Notes: generated from the letters alone by a model not told the origin. A stretch of DNA of 64,000 nucleotides from Kiritimatiellia bacterium (GCA_028718125.1 JAQUMN010000009.1:51554-115553), one strand, 5' to 3'; positions 18,987-29,067 are shown, counted from the first letter of the stretch. Numbers and translations: made by a program.

Positions 18987-21900
18987 ATGACCAAAAAAAA
19001 TAAACTCTGCGCACACGTTAAAAGTCTCGCCAACACTCGCTTCAAGTTTCAACAACGCCGGCGTTATCATCACAGGATAATCTGGTCCTCCCTTTTGTGT
19101 GCCGTCTGCGTTACGGCGCAGGCGGCAACCGCCAAGGTGCGCCTGCAGCTCAAGTGGCATCACCAGTTCCAGTTCGCCGGGTATTACGCGGCCCAGGCGC
19201 AGGGTCATTACCAGGCAGCCGGATTGGAGGTGGAGATTATTCCCTGCCAGCCCGGGGAAGACGCAGTGCAGCAGGTTTTGCAGGGCAAGGCGGAGTTCGG
19301 GGTCGGCGCCACCGACCTGCTTCCGTTGCGGGAGCAGGGTGCGCCGGTGGTAGCCTTGGCGGTGATCTTCCAGCACTCCCCTCTGGCGCTCATGACCCTG
19401 ACACAAGGCGGACTGCAATGCATCCATGACTTGTCCGGCCGCAGAATCATGATCGAGAGCGGTTCATCCGAACTGTATGCCTACTTGAACAAAGAAGGGG
19501 TTCCCTTCAACAAGTTCATTGTACTTCCCCATGCTTTCCAGACAACAGAACTGCTTGCCGGGAATGTGGATGCCATGTCAGCCTATGTCACCGATGAACC
19601 ATATGAAGTCAGCAAGGCCGGGAAGGAGTATTTGCTCTATTCGCCCCGCTCGGTGGGCATTGATTTTTACGGCGACAATCTTTTTACCACCGAGCGCCAG
19701 ATCAAGCTCAGGCCGGCAATGGTAAAGGCGTTTCGGGACGCGAGCCTTAAAGGTTGGGAATACGCCATGCAGCATCCGGAAGAACTGGTGCAGCTGATTT
19801 ATTCCCGGTATAGCCAGCGGCACAGCATAGAACACCTGCGTTTCGAAGCCCGCCAGATGGTGCCGCTGATGCAAACGGCGCTGATAGAGATCGGGCACAT
19901 GAATCCGGATCGCTGGCGGCACATTGCCGAAACCTATGCCGAACTCGGCATGATGAAGCCGGATTTCAATCTGGAAGGCTTTCTCTATGATCCCAATCCG
20001 CCGCCGCCGGATATGAACTGGCTGTATATATACACGGGCGCGGCAACCCTGCTGATCGCCGTTTTTCTGGTCTTGGCCGCTTACATATACCGCATCAACG
20101 TCCGGATGCGCCAGCGTGCCGCTGACCGCAGGCGGGCGGAGGAGGCCCTGCGGGAGAGCGAAGAACGGTTCCGTTCTTTCGTGGAAAATGCGAATGATAT
20201 TATCTATACGCTGGATCAAAACGGCATTCTCACATATGTCTCCCCGAACTGGAAAGATATACTCGGACATGACGCCCGTGAAGTCATCGGCCAACCATTT
20301 GTGCGTTATGTGCATCCGGATGACGTTCCGGCATGTAATGCTTATCTGGAGCGGGTCATTACGACGGGCAAACGAATAAGCGGGGTCGAATATCGAGTCC
20401 AACACCATGACGGCACCTGGCGGTGGCATTCTACGAACGGTTCGCTGATGCGCGATGCCGCCGGTAAAATGATCGGCGCTGTAGGGATCGGCAGAGACAT
20501 CACCGGGAGCAAGAAGGCGGCGAAGGAACTGTTTCAGGCCAAATCAGATCTTGAAAAAGCGTACAAGCAATTACGGTCCGAGTTTGAAGTGGAAAGCAAG
20601 CTCGCGATCCAGGCCCAGGCCGCCAACACCGCCAAGAGCCAGTTCCTGGCCAACATGAGCCACGAAATCCGAACGCCAATGAACGGTATTGTCGGTATCT
20701 GCGAGCTTTTGCTTGAAACCAAATTGACCAACGAACAGCTGGAATATGCGCAAGCCATTAACTCCAGCGCACAAGCGCTTCTTAATATCATCAGTGCCAC
20801 GCTTGATTTTTCAAAAATCGAGGCCGGCAAAATTAATTTGGAACAGATTGATTTCAATCTCAGGACCGTCATGGAGGATGTAATCAGAATACTAGGGATT
20901 AACGCCGCCATGAAGAACCTGGAATTTATTTATACCATCGATCCGGATGTGCCCCTCGACCTGAATGGCGATGACGGACGTTTGCAGCAGATTCTTTTCA
21001 ATCTCATCGGCAATGCCATTAAATTCACGCCGAAGGGTAAAATCACCGTCAGCGTGGCATTGGTTGAGAAAAACGAGGGCAAGGCCATTTTGCGTTTTTC
21101 CGTCCGCGATACCGGCATCGGCATTCCGGCCGATAAAACCAGCCTGCTGTTCAATGCTTTTACCCAGGTGGACTCGTCCACGGCGCGCAAATTCGGCGGA
21201 ACAGGACTGGGACTGTCAATATCCAAAGGATTGGTGGAACAAATGGGCGGATCAATCGGTTTTGAAAGTGTCGAGCACAAAGGCTCAACATTCTGGTTCA
21301 TTATTCCATTCTTAAAACAGCCAGCCAACGCCCGGCCCGCCAAACCCGCCGAACCCGCGGCCGTTGCCGAGGAAGCAGAGAATGTAAAGCCTTTGCGCAT
21401 TCTTGTAGCTGAGGACAATATGGCCAACCAAATGGTCGTTTTGGGCATCCTCAACAAAATGGGGCATATTACTCATGCCGTTGCCGATGGCAAAGCCGCG
21501 GTTAAAGCGCTGGAAACGCTTCCCTACGACCTTGTACTGATGGATATTCAAATGCCCGAGATGGATGGTTTTGAAGCCACCGCCATAATCCGCGATCCCA
21601 AATCGCGGGTGCGCAACCATGCGGTTCCAATCCTGGCGCTCACGGCACATACCATGCCGGAGCACAGGGAAGCATGCATATCCGCCGGTATGAACGGCTA
21701 TATTGCCAAGCCGGTCAACAAAAAACTGGTTGCCGATGCCATTGCCAACCTGGCTTCTCCAGATAAGGCCGCCGCACCCGGGAACGACGGCATGCCGACC
21801 CCGGCCGATGGTCCAGCCGCCGTGTTTAATTCCAAGGCTTTCTCCGACCTGCTTTCCGGCGACAACGCGTTGATTCGCAAGGTTATAAATATTTATCTTC

Positions 21901-22160
21901 AGGAAACACCGGCAAAGATGCGCGAGCTTGAACAAGCCGTAAAAAATCAACAGGGGCATGCTGCCGCGCAGTTGGCCCATAACATCAAGGGCAGTGCGGC
22001 CAATGTCGGCGCCAATCAATTTCGCGCCATTGTGGTCAAGGTTGAAGCCGCCTGCAAAGCGGAGAATTGGCCCGAGGCGGAAACGCTTGTTTTGCGACTA
22101 AACAGGCAGTTTGCAATACTGGAACGGGCCTTGCGGGAGTATTTACAAACCGTCGTGTAA
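18987..22160 (+). CDS. Hybrid sensor histidine kinase with THI5/NMT1-like periplasmic sensor
   Basis: From the ATG at 18987 the protein has 1057 residues; the ORF-track start at 18894 is a TTG and less likely. Order: an N-terminal export helix; a substrate-binding-protein-like THI5/NMT1 domain ('LKWHHQFQFAGYYAAQAQGH', about 50-280); one membrane helix (WLYIYTGAATLLIAVFLVLAAY); a PAS domain; a coiled coil; HisKA with 'SHEIRTPMNG' (His 559); HATPase_c with 'DTGIGIP' and 'GGTGLGLSI'; a receiver with 'LVLMDIQMPEMDG' (Asp 853); and an HPt domain with 'LAHNIKGSAANVG' (His 998). It is a full internal phosphorelay. The ligand is unknown, though THI5-like folds often bind pyrimidines or similar small molecules. 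A second hybrid kinase follows. Confidence 0.93.
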   Translation: MTKKNKLCAHVKSLANTRFKFQQRRRYHHRIIWSSLLCAVCVTAQAATAKVRLQLKWHHQFQFAGYYAAQAQGHYQAAGLEVEIIPCQPGEDAVQQVLQGKAEFGVGATDLLPLREQGAPVVALAVIFQHSPLALMTLTQGGLQCIHDLSGRRIMIESGSSELYAYLNKEGVPFNKFIVLPHAFQTTELLAGNVDAMSAYVTDEPYEVSKAGKEYLLYSPRSVGIDFYGDNLFTTERQIKLRPAMVKAFRDASLKGWEYAMQHPEELVQLIYSRYSQRHSIEHLRFEARQMVPLMQTALIEIGHMNPDRWRHIAETYAELGMMKPDFNLEGFLYDPNPPPPDMNWLYIYTGAATLLIAVFLVLAAYIYRINVRMRQRAADRRRAEEALRESEERFRSFVENANDIIYTLDQNGILTYVSPNWKDILGHDAREVIGQPFVRYVHPDDVPACNAYLERVITTGKRISGVEYRVQHHDGTWRWHSTNGSLMRDAAGKMIGAVGIGRDITGSKKAAKELFQAKSDLEKAYKQLRSEFEVESKLAIQAQAANTAKSQFLANMSHEIRTPMNGIVGICELLLETKLTNEQLEYAQAINSSAQALLNIISATLDFSKIEAGKINLEQIDFNLRTVMEDVIRILGINAAMKNLEFIYTIDPDVPLDLNGDDGRLQQILFNLIGNAIKFTPKGKITVSVALVEKNEGKAILRFSVRDTGIGIPADKTSLLFNAFTQVDSSTARKFGGTGLGLSISKGLVEQMGGSIGFESVEHKGSTFWFIIPFLKQPANARPAKPAEPAAVAEEAENVKPLRILVAEDNMANQMVVLGILNKMGHITHAVADGKAAVKALETLPYDLVLMDIQMPEMDGFEATAIIRDPKSRVRNHAVPILALTAHTMPEHREACISAGMNGYIAKPVNKKLVADAIANLASPDKAAAPGNDGMPTPADGPAAVFNSKAFSDLLSGDNALIRKVINIYLQETPAKMRELEQAVKNQQGHAAAQLAHNIKGSAANVGANQFRAIVVKVEAACKAENWPEAETLVLRLNRQFAILERALREYLQTVV

Positions 22161-22219
22161 AAGGCCGCGTGCGGGACCCCGTCGTATCGCTCGGCAATGA
22201 TGATGCGGCGGAAAATAAA

Positions 22220-22340
22220 CAGGGCTGTGTCAAGAACGGTCTCGCGGGAGCTCGGCCCTCCATAAATGCCAATTTTTTCGCGATATTGGAGGGCGGAGCT
22301 CCGCGACGCCGCTGGTTTCGGTATGGATAACACAGTCGTG
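22220..22340 (-). mobile_element. MITE copy 2 (121-bp family), inverted
   Basis: A 121-bp copy in the opposite orientation to the others, between two histidine kinase genes. Ends are CAGGGCTGTGTCA and TAACACAGTCGTG, partly decayed. Flanking 10-mers are ggaaaataaa and ggggaataaa (8 of 10 identical), fitting an old 10-bp target-site duplication. Confidence 0.85.
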
Positions 22341-22470
22341 GGGGAATAAATATCAGGGATAGTTTGTGATTGACCGAAAACGAGCGTAATGCAAAAATTT
22401 ATTTTTTTTTGAGGGTAATGTTTTGGAACGATATTTTTTAAGCGGCGGTCAGGCCGGGCAAAGCAATGCC

Positions 22471-24759
22471 ATGAATAATCAGGAACAGAAAATTATTTTG
22501 CTTGTTGAAGATGATACCGTGTCCGCGATGGTCGAGGCGCATATACTGGATAATTGCGGTTACGATGTTGTCACCGCTAAATCCGGCGAAGAGGCGGTCC
22601 AAGTCGTCACGCATAACCAAAAAATCGACCTTGTTCTCATGGACATCAACCTGGGCTCCGGCATGGATGGCACGGAAGCGGCCAGGCAGATTCTCGGAAA
22701 GCGCAATCTGCCGATTGTATTTCTTACCGCGCACACGGAAAAGGAATATGTGGAACGAGTCAAGGCGATCACCCGCTACGGCTACGTTGTCAAGGCTTCC
22801 GACAAGTTCGTGCTCCAATCCTCGATCGAAATGGCTTTAAAGCTTTTTGATACGGCAAATAAGTTGCGAGAGAGCGAGGAGCGTCACCGTCACATTTCAT
22901 CAGTCATTTCCGATATCACCTATTCGTGCTGCGTCACGGGCAACGGCGGTTACGCAATCGACTGGATAGAGGGCGCAGCGGAAGCGGCCACGGGTTATTC
23001 GATCGATGAGATCAAAAATAAACGGTTTTTTAAATTTATGGTAGTCGAAGAGGACCTTGCACTCTTCGAGAAACATGTCAGCGGACTTGCCCCGGGCCAG
23101 TCAAGTTCATGCGAACTGCGCCTTCGCCATAAGAACGGCAATGTTGTCTGGGTCACCTCTTTTGCCAAATGCTTACAGGAACCGGACGGTCAAGCACTTC
23201 GTCTATACGGCGGATTAATCGATATCACCGCGCACAAGCGGGCGGAGGAAAAGCGCGAGCGGCTCAGCGTAGCCATCGAGCAGGCGGCGGAAATCGTTGT
23301 CATCACGGATACGCACGGGGTTATTCAATACGTCAATCCGGTTTTCGAGACCGTAACGGGCTACACCCGCGAGGAAGCCGTCGGCCGGAAGCCGAGCATC
23401 CTCAAGAGCGGCCAGCACGACGGGGCGTTCTATCGCGAACTATGGGAAACCATCCGCAACGGTAAAACCTGGCATGGCCGCCTGGTCAATCGGAAAAAGA
23501 GCGGCGCGCTTTACACGGAAGAGGCGACGATCTCGTGTGTGCGCGGGACGGGCGGAACGATCATTAACTATGTGGCCGTCAAGCGCGACATCACGGCGGA
23601 GTTGAACATCCATGCGCAATTGGTCCAGGCGCAGAAAATGGAATCCGTGGGCCACTTGGCCGGCGGCGTGGCGCACGATTTCAACAACATCTTGCAGATC
23701 ATCCTGGGCAATGTGGAATTAGCACTGGCCCGGACGGAGGAAAACAACCCGCTACGCCCTGATCTCGAGGAAATTCGAGACGCGAGCCGGCGCGCCGCTG
23801 AACTCATCCGCCAGTTGCTGGGTTTCGCCCGCAAGCAGGCAATCGTTCCCCGGACGTTGGACTTGAACGAAACTGTGGAAGGCATGCTCAAGATGTTGCG
23901 CCGCCTCATCGGCGAGGATGTCGAGCTGGTCTGGACGCCGTGCGTTAAGCTGTGGCCAATCAATATGGACCCCAGCCAGATTAACCAGATTCTGGTCAAC
24001 CTGTGCGTCAATGCGCGCGATGGCATTGGCGGCGTCGGCGCGGTGCAAATAGCCACCGAAAATGTCAGCGTCGACGAACTCCATGCAGCTCGGCATGACG
24101 GGATTTCCCCCGGCAAGTATGTATTGCTGACGGTCAGCGACACCGGTCGCGGCATCGACAAGGATACGCAGGGCAAGATTTTCGAGCCTTTTTTCACAAC
24201 CAAGATGGTAGGGAAAGGCACGGGTCTGGGCCTGGCCACGGTATACGGCATCGTCCAGCAGAACCATGGCCACATCAGCGTTTACAGCGAGCCGGGAATG
24301 GGCGCTACCTTGAAAATCTATTTACCCCGGCACACAGGCAACGAAACGACGCCTGCCGCGAACCTGCCGGCGATGCCTTTTACCCTGGGAAGCGGGAAGT
24401 TGTTGTTGGTTGAGGACGATTCGCGCCTGCTGGACATGTGCAAGCAGATGCTGCAACAATTGGGCTATAGTGTGCTGGCGGCCGGCACGCCGAAAATGGC
24501 CCTTCGCGTGGCGAAAGAACATGTCGATGATATCCAACTGCTTCTGACCGATGTCATCATGCCCGGCATGAACGGCCGTGAACTGGCCGGGCGGCTGAAG
24601 GCGCGCCAGCCAAATCTCAAGTGCATATTCATGTCCGGATATACGGCGGATATCATCGCCTACCAGGGCGTACTGGACAAAAGCGACTATTTCATTCAAA
24701 AGCCATTTTCGATGGAATACCTGGCTGCTAAAGTGAGGGAAGCGCTGGCGGGACCCTGA
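22471..24759 (+). CDS. Cytoplasmic hybrid histidine kinase (REC-PAS-PAS-HisKA-HATPase-REC)
   Basis: 762 residues from the ATG at 22471; the track start at 22423 is a TTG with poor context. Order: receiver 1 with '[14 protein letters not shown]' (Asp 58), two PAS domains (about 135-255 and 265-385: '[20 protein letters not shown]'), HisKA with '[14 protein letters not shown]' (His 402), HATPase_c with '[20 protein letters not shown]' and '[11 protein letters not shown]', and receiver 2 with '[13 protein letters not shown]' (Asp 694). No membrane helix is seen, so it is soluble. The leading receiver suggests it is phosphorylated by another kinase, perhaps the THI5-like kinase just upstream. No DNA-binding output is present. 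Confidence 0.92.
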   Translation: MNNQEQKIILLVEDDTVSAMVEAHILDNCGYDVVTAKSGEEAVQVVTHNQKIDLVLMDINLGSGMDGTEAARQILGKRNLPIVFLTAHTEKEYVERVKAITRYGYVVKASDKFVLQSSIEMALKLFDTANKLRESEERHRHISSVISDITYSCCVTGNGGYAIDWIEGAAEAATGYSIDEIKNKRFFKFMVVEEDLALFEKHVSGLAPGQSSSCELRLRHKNGNVVWVTSFAKCLQEPDGQALRLYGGLIDITAHKRAEEKRERLSVAIEQAAEIVVITDTHGVIQYVNPVFETVTGYTREEAVGRKPSILKSGQHDGAFYRELWETIRNGKTWHGRLVNRKKSGALYTEEATISCVRGTGGTIINYVAVKRDITAELNIHAQLVQAQKMESVGHLAGGVAHDFNNILQIILGNVELALARTEENNPLRPDLEEIRDASRRAAELIRQLLGFARKQAIVPRTLDLNETVEGMLKMLRRLIGEDVELVWTPCVKLWPINMDPSQINQILVNLCVNARDGIGGVGAVQIATENVSVDELHAARHDGISPGKYVLLTVSDTGRGIDKDTQGKIFEPFFTTKMVGKGTGLGLATVYGIVQQNHGHISVYSEPGMGATLKIYLPRHTGNETTPAANLPAMPFTLGSGKLLLVEDDSRLLDMCKQMLQQLGYSVLAAGTPKMALRVAKEHVDDIQLLLTDVIMPGMNGRELAGRLKARQPNLKCIFMSGYTADIIAYQGVLDKSDYFIQKPFSMEYLAAKVREALAGP

Positions 24760-24849
24760 TGAGCGCTGGTGACTGGCAACCCCGTTTTGTGGCTAACCGC
24801 CGCCTGACCATTATGTACGCCCTGATAAGATCCAGGATATGTATGTAAT

Positions 24850-24877
24850 GCCCGATCCGGTGCACACCGAATCGGGC
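24850..24877. terminator. Hairpin between convergent genes, possible terminator
   Basis: GCCCGATccgg and ccgaATCGGGC form an imperfect stem-loop in the gap between the plus-strand kinase and the minus-strand methyltransferase. No strong T-run follows on either strand, so termination is uncertain. Confidence 0.4.
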
Positions 24878-24908
24878 GTCGCCGCTTGTTAATTTTGCCT
24901 TTGCTGTG

Positions 24909-26345
24909 TTATTTGCATTTGAGCGAGGCGGGCACAGCGGTCTTCCTGCCCATAAGCATGTTGCAGCACGACAGCTCGGTCTGCTGTTTTTTAGATAGCA
25001 TGGTTACGAAAGGAGCCCCGAAATATGCGTCGCCCGACTTGAGCAGATCGGCGACTTTCAAGTCGGCAAATCCCGCTCTCAGATCGGCGGGCAATCCGCT
25101 AATATAGGAATTGAGGAACCATGACAGACAAAAAACGGGCTGCCCGAAGTTCAGCACTTCCAGTTTTTGAATCGACACCAATTCGCCGAAGAGCCTCTCT
25201 ATACCTTGTTGCGTCATGTTGAAATAATGGCGCGGGTATCCATGCAGCGGCGAGAGGAAGGCAACCTGGCAGTATATCTGGCCGCCGGGTTTAAGCACGC
25301 GGATCATTTCTTTGACGACCGAAAGCGGATCAAAAACGTGTTCCAGCACGGAGAACGAGAACACTGCGTCGAACGTGTCGGATTGAAAGGGTATTTTTTC
25401 AGCCACGCCCACGATATCGGTGCTGTCATAATCCACGATATCGTAGTTAACGACGTTTTCGTGGACCACGCCGCGTTTCCCCGCGCCGCAATCCAGGATT
25501 AAGCCCTCTTTGAATACGTTGATCAGGTTGTTGGCCACGCAGTCGTATTCATTTGCCGAAATATTGTCGGTTGCGCCAATATGAAACTGCCGGATCATGG
25601 CCTCATCGAGGAAATTAATATGTCCGGAGCTGTGATGGAATGCGGACCGACAGTCAGGACATGCAAATCGCCGGTCGTCGCAAGTGTTTAACGCGTTGGC
25701 GAAGATGGCGCCCGACAGCGCGGAAGCGATAGCCGTCGATTGACAATTTGGGCATTGTAGGCGGGGGATCAAGGCGCGGCGTTTCTGCAGCCGTTTTTCA
25801 TCGACGCTCATCGTGTTAAACCGGGTCGGGATAACAATACGATATTCTTGCCCCCGGTTGCTGAACACCACGAACTGCGTGGAGGAATGCGACGTATTCA
25901 TATCAAGCGTTCCCGAAAAGCCTATGGCATTTAATCCAAACATGGCTTCAACGTCGGGCCGTGCGGCAAACTGGAGTTCCGTATGTTCGGCGCTGTCCTG
26001 CCTAGCGAGCCGGATATTGTCTATCGTGCCGACCGCCGAGATCCAGCCCTTTATATCGATGGTGTTGCGCCTGCTGTTCACGTCAGCCGCGGTAGGTTTA
26101 TCCAAGTGCCACAGGGGGTGGCAATCGATAGTCGAGAGGTTATAGTCGAACGACTTGTTTACCAGGACGAATCGCAACGGATCGTTCTTTTCCAATTTGG
26201 ATTTAATGCGCGCGATCCAGCGATCAAATAGACGCTGTCGCGTATCCCGGCGCGACAGCAGGAACAGAAGCGCATCATATATACCTGAAGACCAGCATGT
26301 TCCGGCGAACTGGCGGAGGGTCTTGTATGCGGACCGCAAAGTCAT
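24909..26345 (-). CDS. SAM-dependent methyltransferase (type 11) with zinc-ribbon segment
   Basis: A 478-residue protein. The N-terminal ~195 residues are unlike any domain I recognise. A zinc-ribbon-like segment follows, with CPNC ('LQCPNCQSTAI') and CPDC ('RFACPDCRSAF'), then a class I methyltransferase: motif I 'LILDCGAGKRG', 'GVAEKIPFQSDTFDAVFSFS' (motif II/III region) and 'VLEHVFDPLSVVKEMIRVLK'. The substrate is unknown; similar proteins act on lipids, glycans or small molecules. It is followed by the tRNA-Tyr gene upstream on the same strand. Confidence 0.85.
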   Translation of the reverse strand: MTLRSAYKTLRQFAGTCWSSGIYDALLFLLSRRDTRQRLFDRWIARIKSKLEKNDPLRFVLVNKSFDYNLSTIDCHPLWHLDKPTAADVNSRRNTIDIKGWISAVGTIDNIRLARQDSAEHTELQFAARPDVEAMFGLNAIGFSGTLDMNTSHSSTQFVVFSNRGQEYRIVIPTRFNTMSVDEKRLQKRRALIPRLQCPNCQSTAIASALSGAIFANALNTCDDRRFACPDCRSAFHHSSGHINFLDEAMIRQFHIGATDNISANEYDCVANNLINVFKEGLILDCGAGKRGVVHENVVNYDIVDYDSTDIVGVAEKIPFQSDTFDAVFSFSVLEHVFDPLSVVKEMIRVLKPGGQIYCQVAFLSPLHGYPRHYFNMTQQGIERLFGELVSIQKLEVLNFGQPVFCLSWFLNSYISGLPADLRAGFADLKVADLLKSGDAYFGAPFVTMLSKKQQTELSCCNMLMGRKTAVPASLKCK

Positions 26346-26409
26346 TGCTTGTTTTCCATCGTTTTTTTCAAATCCCGCAATGAACGATTAACGGCTTTTG
26401 CTTTCAGGC

Positions 26410-26495
26410 TGGTGGTGGGGGATGGATTCGAACCATCGAAGGCGTTAGCCAACAGATTTACAGTCTGCCCCGGTTGGCCACTTCGGTACCCCACC
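26410..26495 (-). tRNA. tRNA-Tyr (anticodon GTA)
   Basis: An 86-nt class II tRNA on the minus strand. The acceptor GGTGGGG pairs with CCCCACC, the anticodon loop is CTGTAAA (GTA), the long variable arm is present, and the T-arm is GATGGTTCGAATCCATC. The 3' CCA is encoded. Confidence 0.95.
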
Positions 26496-26540
26496 GACAA
26501 GCGGAATCTTTCAGCCAACAAACCTGTGCATTCTGTAGGT

Positions 26541-27878
26541 TTATTTTCGAAATGCAAGCATAAACTGAGTGTGCGCGTCGTTCCGGCAGGGCTGCGTCAT
26601 CCATGCCAAAACCAGCGGCGTCGCGGAGCTCCGCCCTCCAATATCGTGAAAATATTGGCATTCATGGAGGGTCGAGCTCCCGCGAGACCGTTCTTGACGC
26701 AGCCCTGGTCGTTCCGGACAAACATTGCCCGGGGCGGAAGGTGGTGTGAGGATAGATAACACGGAAAGCAAACTTGTGGCAGGCGTAAGCCCGGGCATTT
26801 TGTCGGGGTCAATGTTTTCCCGCAGGGAAACTAAAGCCATGACCTTGGGCACATACATCTGGGTCTCCAGCGGCAGGTCATTGGCAATGCCCTCAAAGGA
26901 GGACTGCCTTTTCAGTTTCATCAGTCTGCTCACGCGGCCTTCACCCGCATTATAGGCCGCCAGAGCCAGCGGCCAGGATCCCAGCGCGCGGTAAAGAAAC
27001 TTCAGATACCGGGCGGCAGCGTGCGCGCTTTTTTCGGGATTTTTGCGCTCATCAAAAAAACCGGTGCGCAAACCAAACCGCCGGGCCGTGGCCGGCATGA
27101 GTTGAAACAGCCCCAACGCGCCGACCGGACTGCGAGCCGCGGGATTCAGTGACGATTCCACTTCCGCCACCCAGACCAGTTCCGGAGGCAATCCTTCGCT
27201 CTGAAATACTTTTTTTAGTCGTGGAATCAGCGCGGCCGCATTCGGCGGCACCGGTCGTTTCGCCAGTTTTTTTTGCCACCGGCTTGAACTGCGAATCAGA
27301 CTGTGCCGCTTGCTCTCCACTTGGAGCGATACCGGCTCTCTGGCCGGCTGTGGCCCGGGGAGAACGAGTGGGGGCACCTTGCGCACTGCCTGTGTAACCA
27401 CCGGCGAAGTGATCGCGGCTGGCGCGGTTTCCTGTATCGCCGGCGTTTGGATCGGCGGGGTGGGGATCAAGGACGTGAGCGGAACGGCCGGTTTGGACGG
27501 CACTTCCCGGACGGCAACGCTCGCCATTTCAAAATAATCCAGCCTTTGCCTGAGCCAGTCGGCCCACGGCTGAGTGGCGGGATCGGCATCCAGGTATGCA
27601 CAGGCCTGCTGGACGGTGGGACGAAACCAGGTCATGTCGCCCAACGATTGAGATTGCAGGATGGTTTCGACCTGGTTCCAAAATGATTGCCAGTCTTCGG
27701 CATCGGGCAATTCCAGTTCCGGCGGCAGGTTGTCCGCAATGGCTTGTTCCAGTGCGGATGTATCCACTTCGTTCAGCAGATCTTCCGGCGTCAGCGCACG
27801 CTCGGCCCGGACACCCGCCGCGAGGAGCATGACAATGCCCGAAACGAATACTATGCGATAATATTTCGAATGTATCAT
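26541..27878 (-). CDS. Lytic murein transglycosylase (SLT domain), C-terminus rewritten by a MITE
   Basis: A 445-residue exported protein; the ATG at 27878 is preferred to a TTG at 27884. A signal peptide (IVFVSGIVMLLAAGVRA) is followed by a proline-rich linker (about 130-180) and an SLT domain with the catalytic Glu in 'LVWVAEVESSLNPAARSPVG', 'GLFQLMPATARRFG' and 'WPLALAAYNAGEGRV'. It cleaves peptidoglycan glycan strands to 1,6-anhydro products. After about residue 390 the frame runs through a 121-bp MITE and picks up a new tail ('HECQYFHDIGGRSSATPLV') with a stop shortly after it. The SLT domain itself is intact. Without the insertion the frame would continue towards the tRNA-Tyr gene. Confidence 0.88.
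   Translation of the reverse strand: MIHSKYYRIVFVSGIVMLLAAGVRAERALTPEDLLNEVDTSALEQAIADNLPPELELPDAEDWQSFWNQVETILQSQSLGDMTWFRPTVQQACAYLDADPATQPWADWLRQRLDYFEMASVAVREVPSKPAVPLTSLIPTPPIQTPAIQETAPAAITSPVVTQAVRKVPPLVLPGPQPAREPVSLQVESKRHSLIRSSSRWQKKLAKRPVPPNAAALIPRLKKVFQSEGLPPELVWVAEVESSLNPAARSPVGALGLFQLMPATARRFGLRTGFFDERKNPEKSAHAAARYLKFLYRALGSWPLALAAYNAGEGRVSRLMKLKRQSSFEGIANDLPLETQMYVPKVMALVSLRENIDPDKMPGLTPATSLLSVLSILTPPSAPGNVCPERPGLRQERSRGSSTLHECQYFHDIGGRSSATPLVLAWMTQPCRNDAHTQFMLAFRK
26587..26707 (+). mobile_element. MITE copy 3 (121-bp family) with perfect 10-bp target duplication
   Basis: Perfect 13-bp terminal inverted repeats (CAGGGCTGCGTCA / TGACGCAGCCCTG), exactly 121 bp, flanked on both sides by GTCGTTCCGG, a perfect 10-bp target-site duplication. 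The interior holds a long imperfect palindrome (GGAGCTCCGCCCTCCA ... TGGAGGGTCGAGCTCC). It encodes no transposase and lies in the 3' end of the transglycosylase gene. Confidence 0.93.
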
Positions 27879-27904
27879 TGGCAATTTAGTGCTTTAAAAC
27901 AAAG

Positions 27905-28100
27905 GATTTTTCCGCCATTGGCGGATCCGCCTTCGATGGACAATCCGGGTGGCCGCTCCCGTGAGGTTTACCCGCCGGAGTTCATCCGCCTAAGGCGGGG
28001 CGGCGCCTCAGGCAACCAAGGGCGCGGATCCTCCCGGCGGCCACGGCGTCATCGCCACGGCTACATGAAACAGTTGCCGCCTTTGGCGGCCTAATTCAGG
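27905..28100. repeat. GC-rich hairpin repeat block
   Basis: The intergenic block between transglycosylase and EEP genes has several small hairpins of the CCGCC-NNN-GGCGG type (ccgccattggcgg, ccgcctaaggcgg, ccgcctttggcgg). Its last 34 bases (gaaacagttgccgcctttgg...) match a second site at 53266-53300. No gene is apparent. Confidence 0.5.
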
Positions 28101-28111
28101 TGCTCCGAACG

Positions 28112-28891
28112 TCACTTCCTTTGGGATTTCCCGATAGTCGGGCTTTTTTCATCCGCTTCCGGCTCTTGAATCTCAAAATCGCAAACCAGCGGCAAGTGGT
28201 CGGAAAATGTCACCTGCGGCATGAAAAAATCCGTGATTTTAATGGCGGGACTGTGCAGGATGAAATCCAATTGACGCCGGGGTTTCCAGCTGGGAAAAGA
28301 CGCCCAGGGCTTGGCGCAGGCACTGGTCAGGCCGGTTGCCGCCAGAAACAGCTTGATTTCGCGATCCCCGCAGAAGGAATTAAAATCTCCGGCCACGATA
28401 CACGGCTTTTTAGTTGTTTGCACCATTGTGTAGAGATCGTTCAGCTGATCATGGCGGGTCCGATATCCCAGCGAAAGATGCACGAGAAATATTACGAGAT
28501 TATGAAGCTCCAGCTCGATCACCAGGCGCTTGACGCCTTTTTTGAAAAAATGGAACCGCCGGCCATGCACGGCATCGCGACACAGGAAGGCGTTGACCTG
28601 TTTGCCCATCACCGGCAAACGGCGCGCGAGGGAACGCTCCGGATACTTGGAATGATAAACATGATAATGGCCCAGGGCCTCCGCGATCAGGGCCGCCTGG
28701 TTGTGCCGCCTCGAGCGATAGGAACCGGCATCCACTTCCAGCAGGCCGACAATGTCCGGCGCCATTGTCCGGATGAACACAGTGATCTGGTCAAGATTAC
28801 GCGCCGTCCGGTGCAGATAGCCGCTCCACGGAAGATGGAACTGTCCGCCATGGCCCGAGCAATAACGCACATTATAGAGAAGAAGCCTCAT
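28112..28891 (-). CDS. Endonuclease/exonuclease/phosphatase (EEP) family protein
   Basis: A 259-residue EEP-fold metal-dependent phosphodiesterase. Motifs: 'RLLLYNVRYCSG' with the metal-binding Asn, 'DIVGLLEVDAGSY' with the metal-binding Glu, 'CIVAGDFNSFCGD' with the catalytic Asp and Asn, and 'TFSDHLPLVCDFEI' with the Asp-His pair. No signal peptide is seen. Its substrate could be DNA, a phospholipid or a nucleotide; the family is too broad to decide. It is divergent from the EF-hand gene. Confidence 0.88.
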   Translation of the reverse strand: MRLLLYNVRYCSGHGGQFHLPWSGYLHRTARNLDQITVFIRTMAPDIVGLLEVDAGSYRSRRHNQAALIAEALGHYHVYHSKYPERSLARRLPVMGKQVNAFLCRDAVHGRRFHFFKKGVKRLVIELELHNLVIFLVHLSLGYRTRHDQLNDLYTMVQTTKKPCIVAGDFNSFCGDREIKLFLAATGLTSACAKPWASFPSWKPRRQLDFILHSPAIKITDFFMPQVTFSDHLPLVCDFEIQEPEADEKSPTIGKSQRK

Positions 28892-29011
28892 GGTTTTTTA
28901 GTATATATCCATCCCGACCGGCGAGTCCAAATAAAAATTACCTTCCCCCTTTGGCTCGTCCAGTGGGAGTCACGATGTCCCCGACCTTTCCCAAAATTAT
29001 AAACAATTGAT

Positions 29012-29041
29012 TTGACACGTTTTCCGGCGTCATGATAAACT
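29012..29041 (+). promoter_or_regulatory. Candidate promoter of the EF-hand gene
   Basis: A perfect TTGACA -35 box is followed after 16-18 bp by an AT-rich -10 region (gataaact). It would give a leader of about 95 nt before the ATG at 29145. Confidence 0.5.
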
Positions 29042-29067
29042 TTTTTTACTGGTCGCCATGTTTATCT

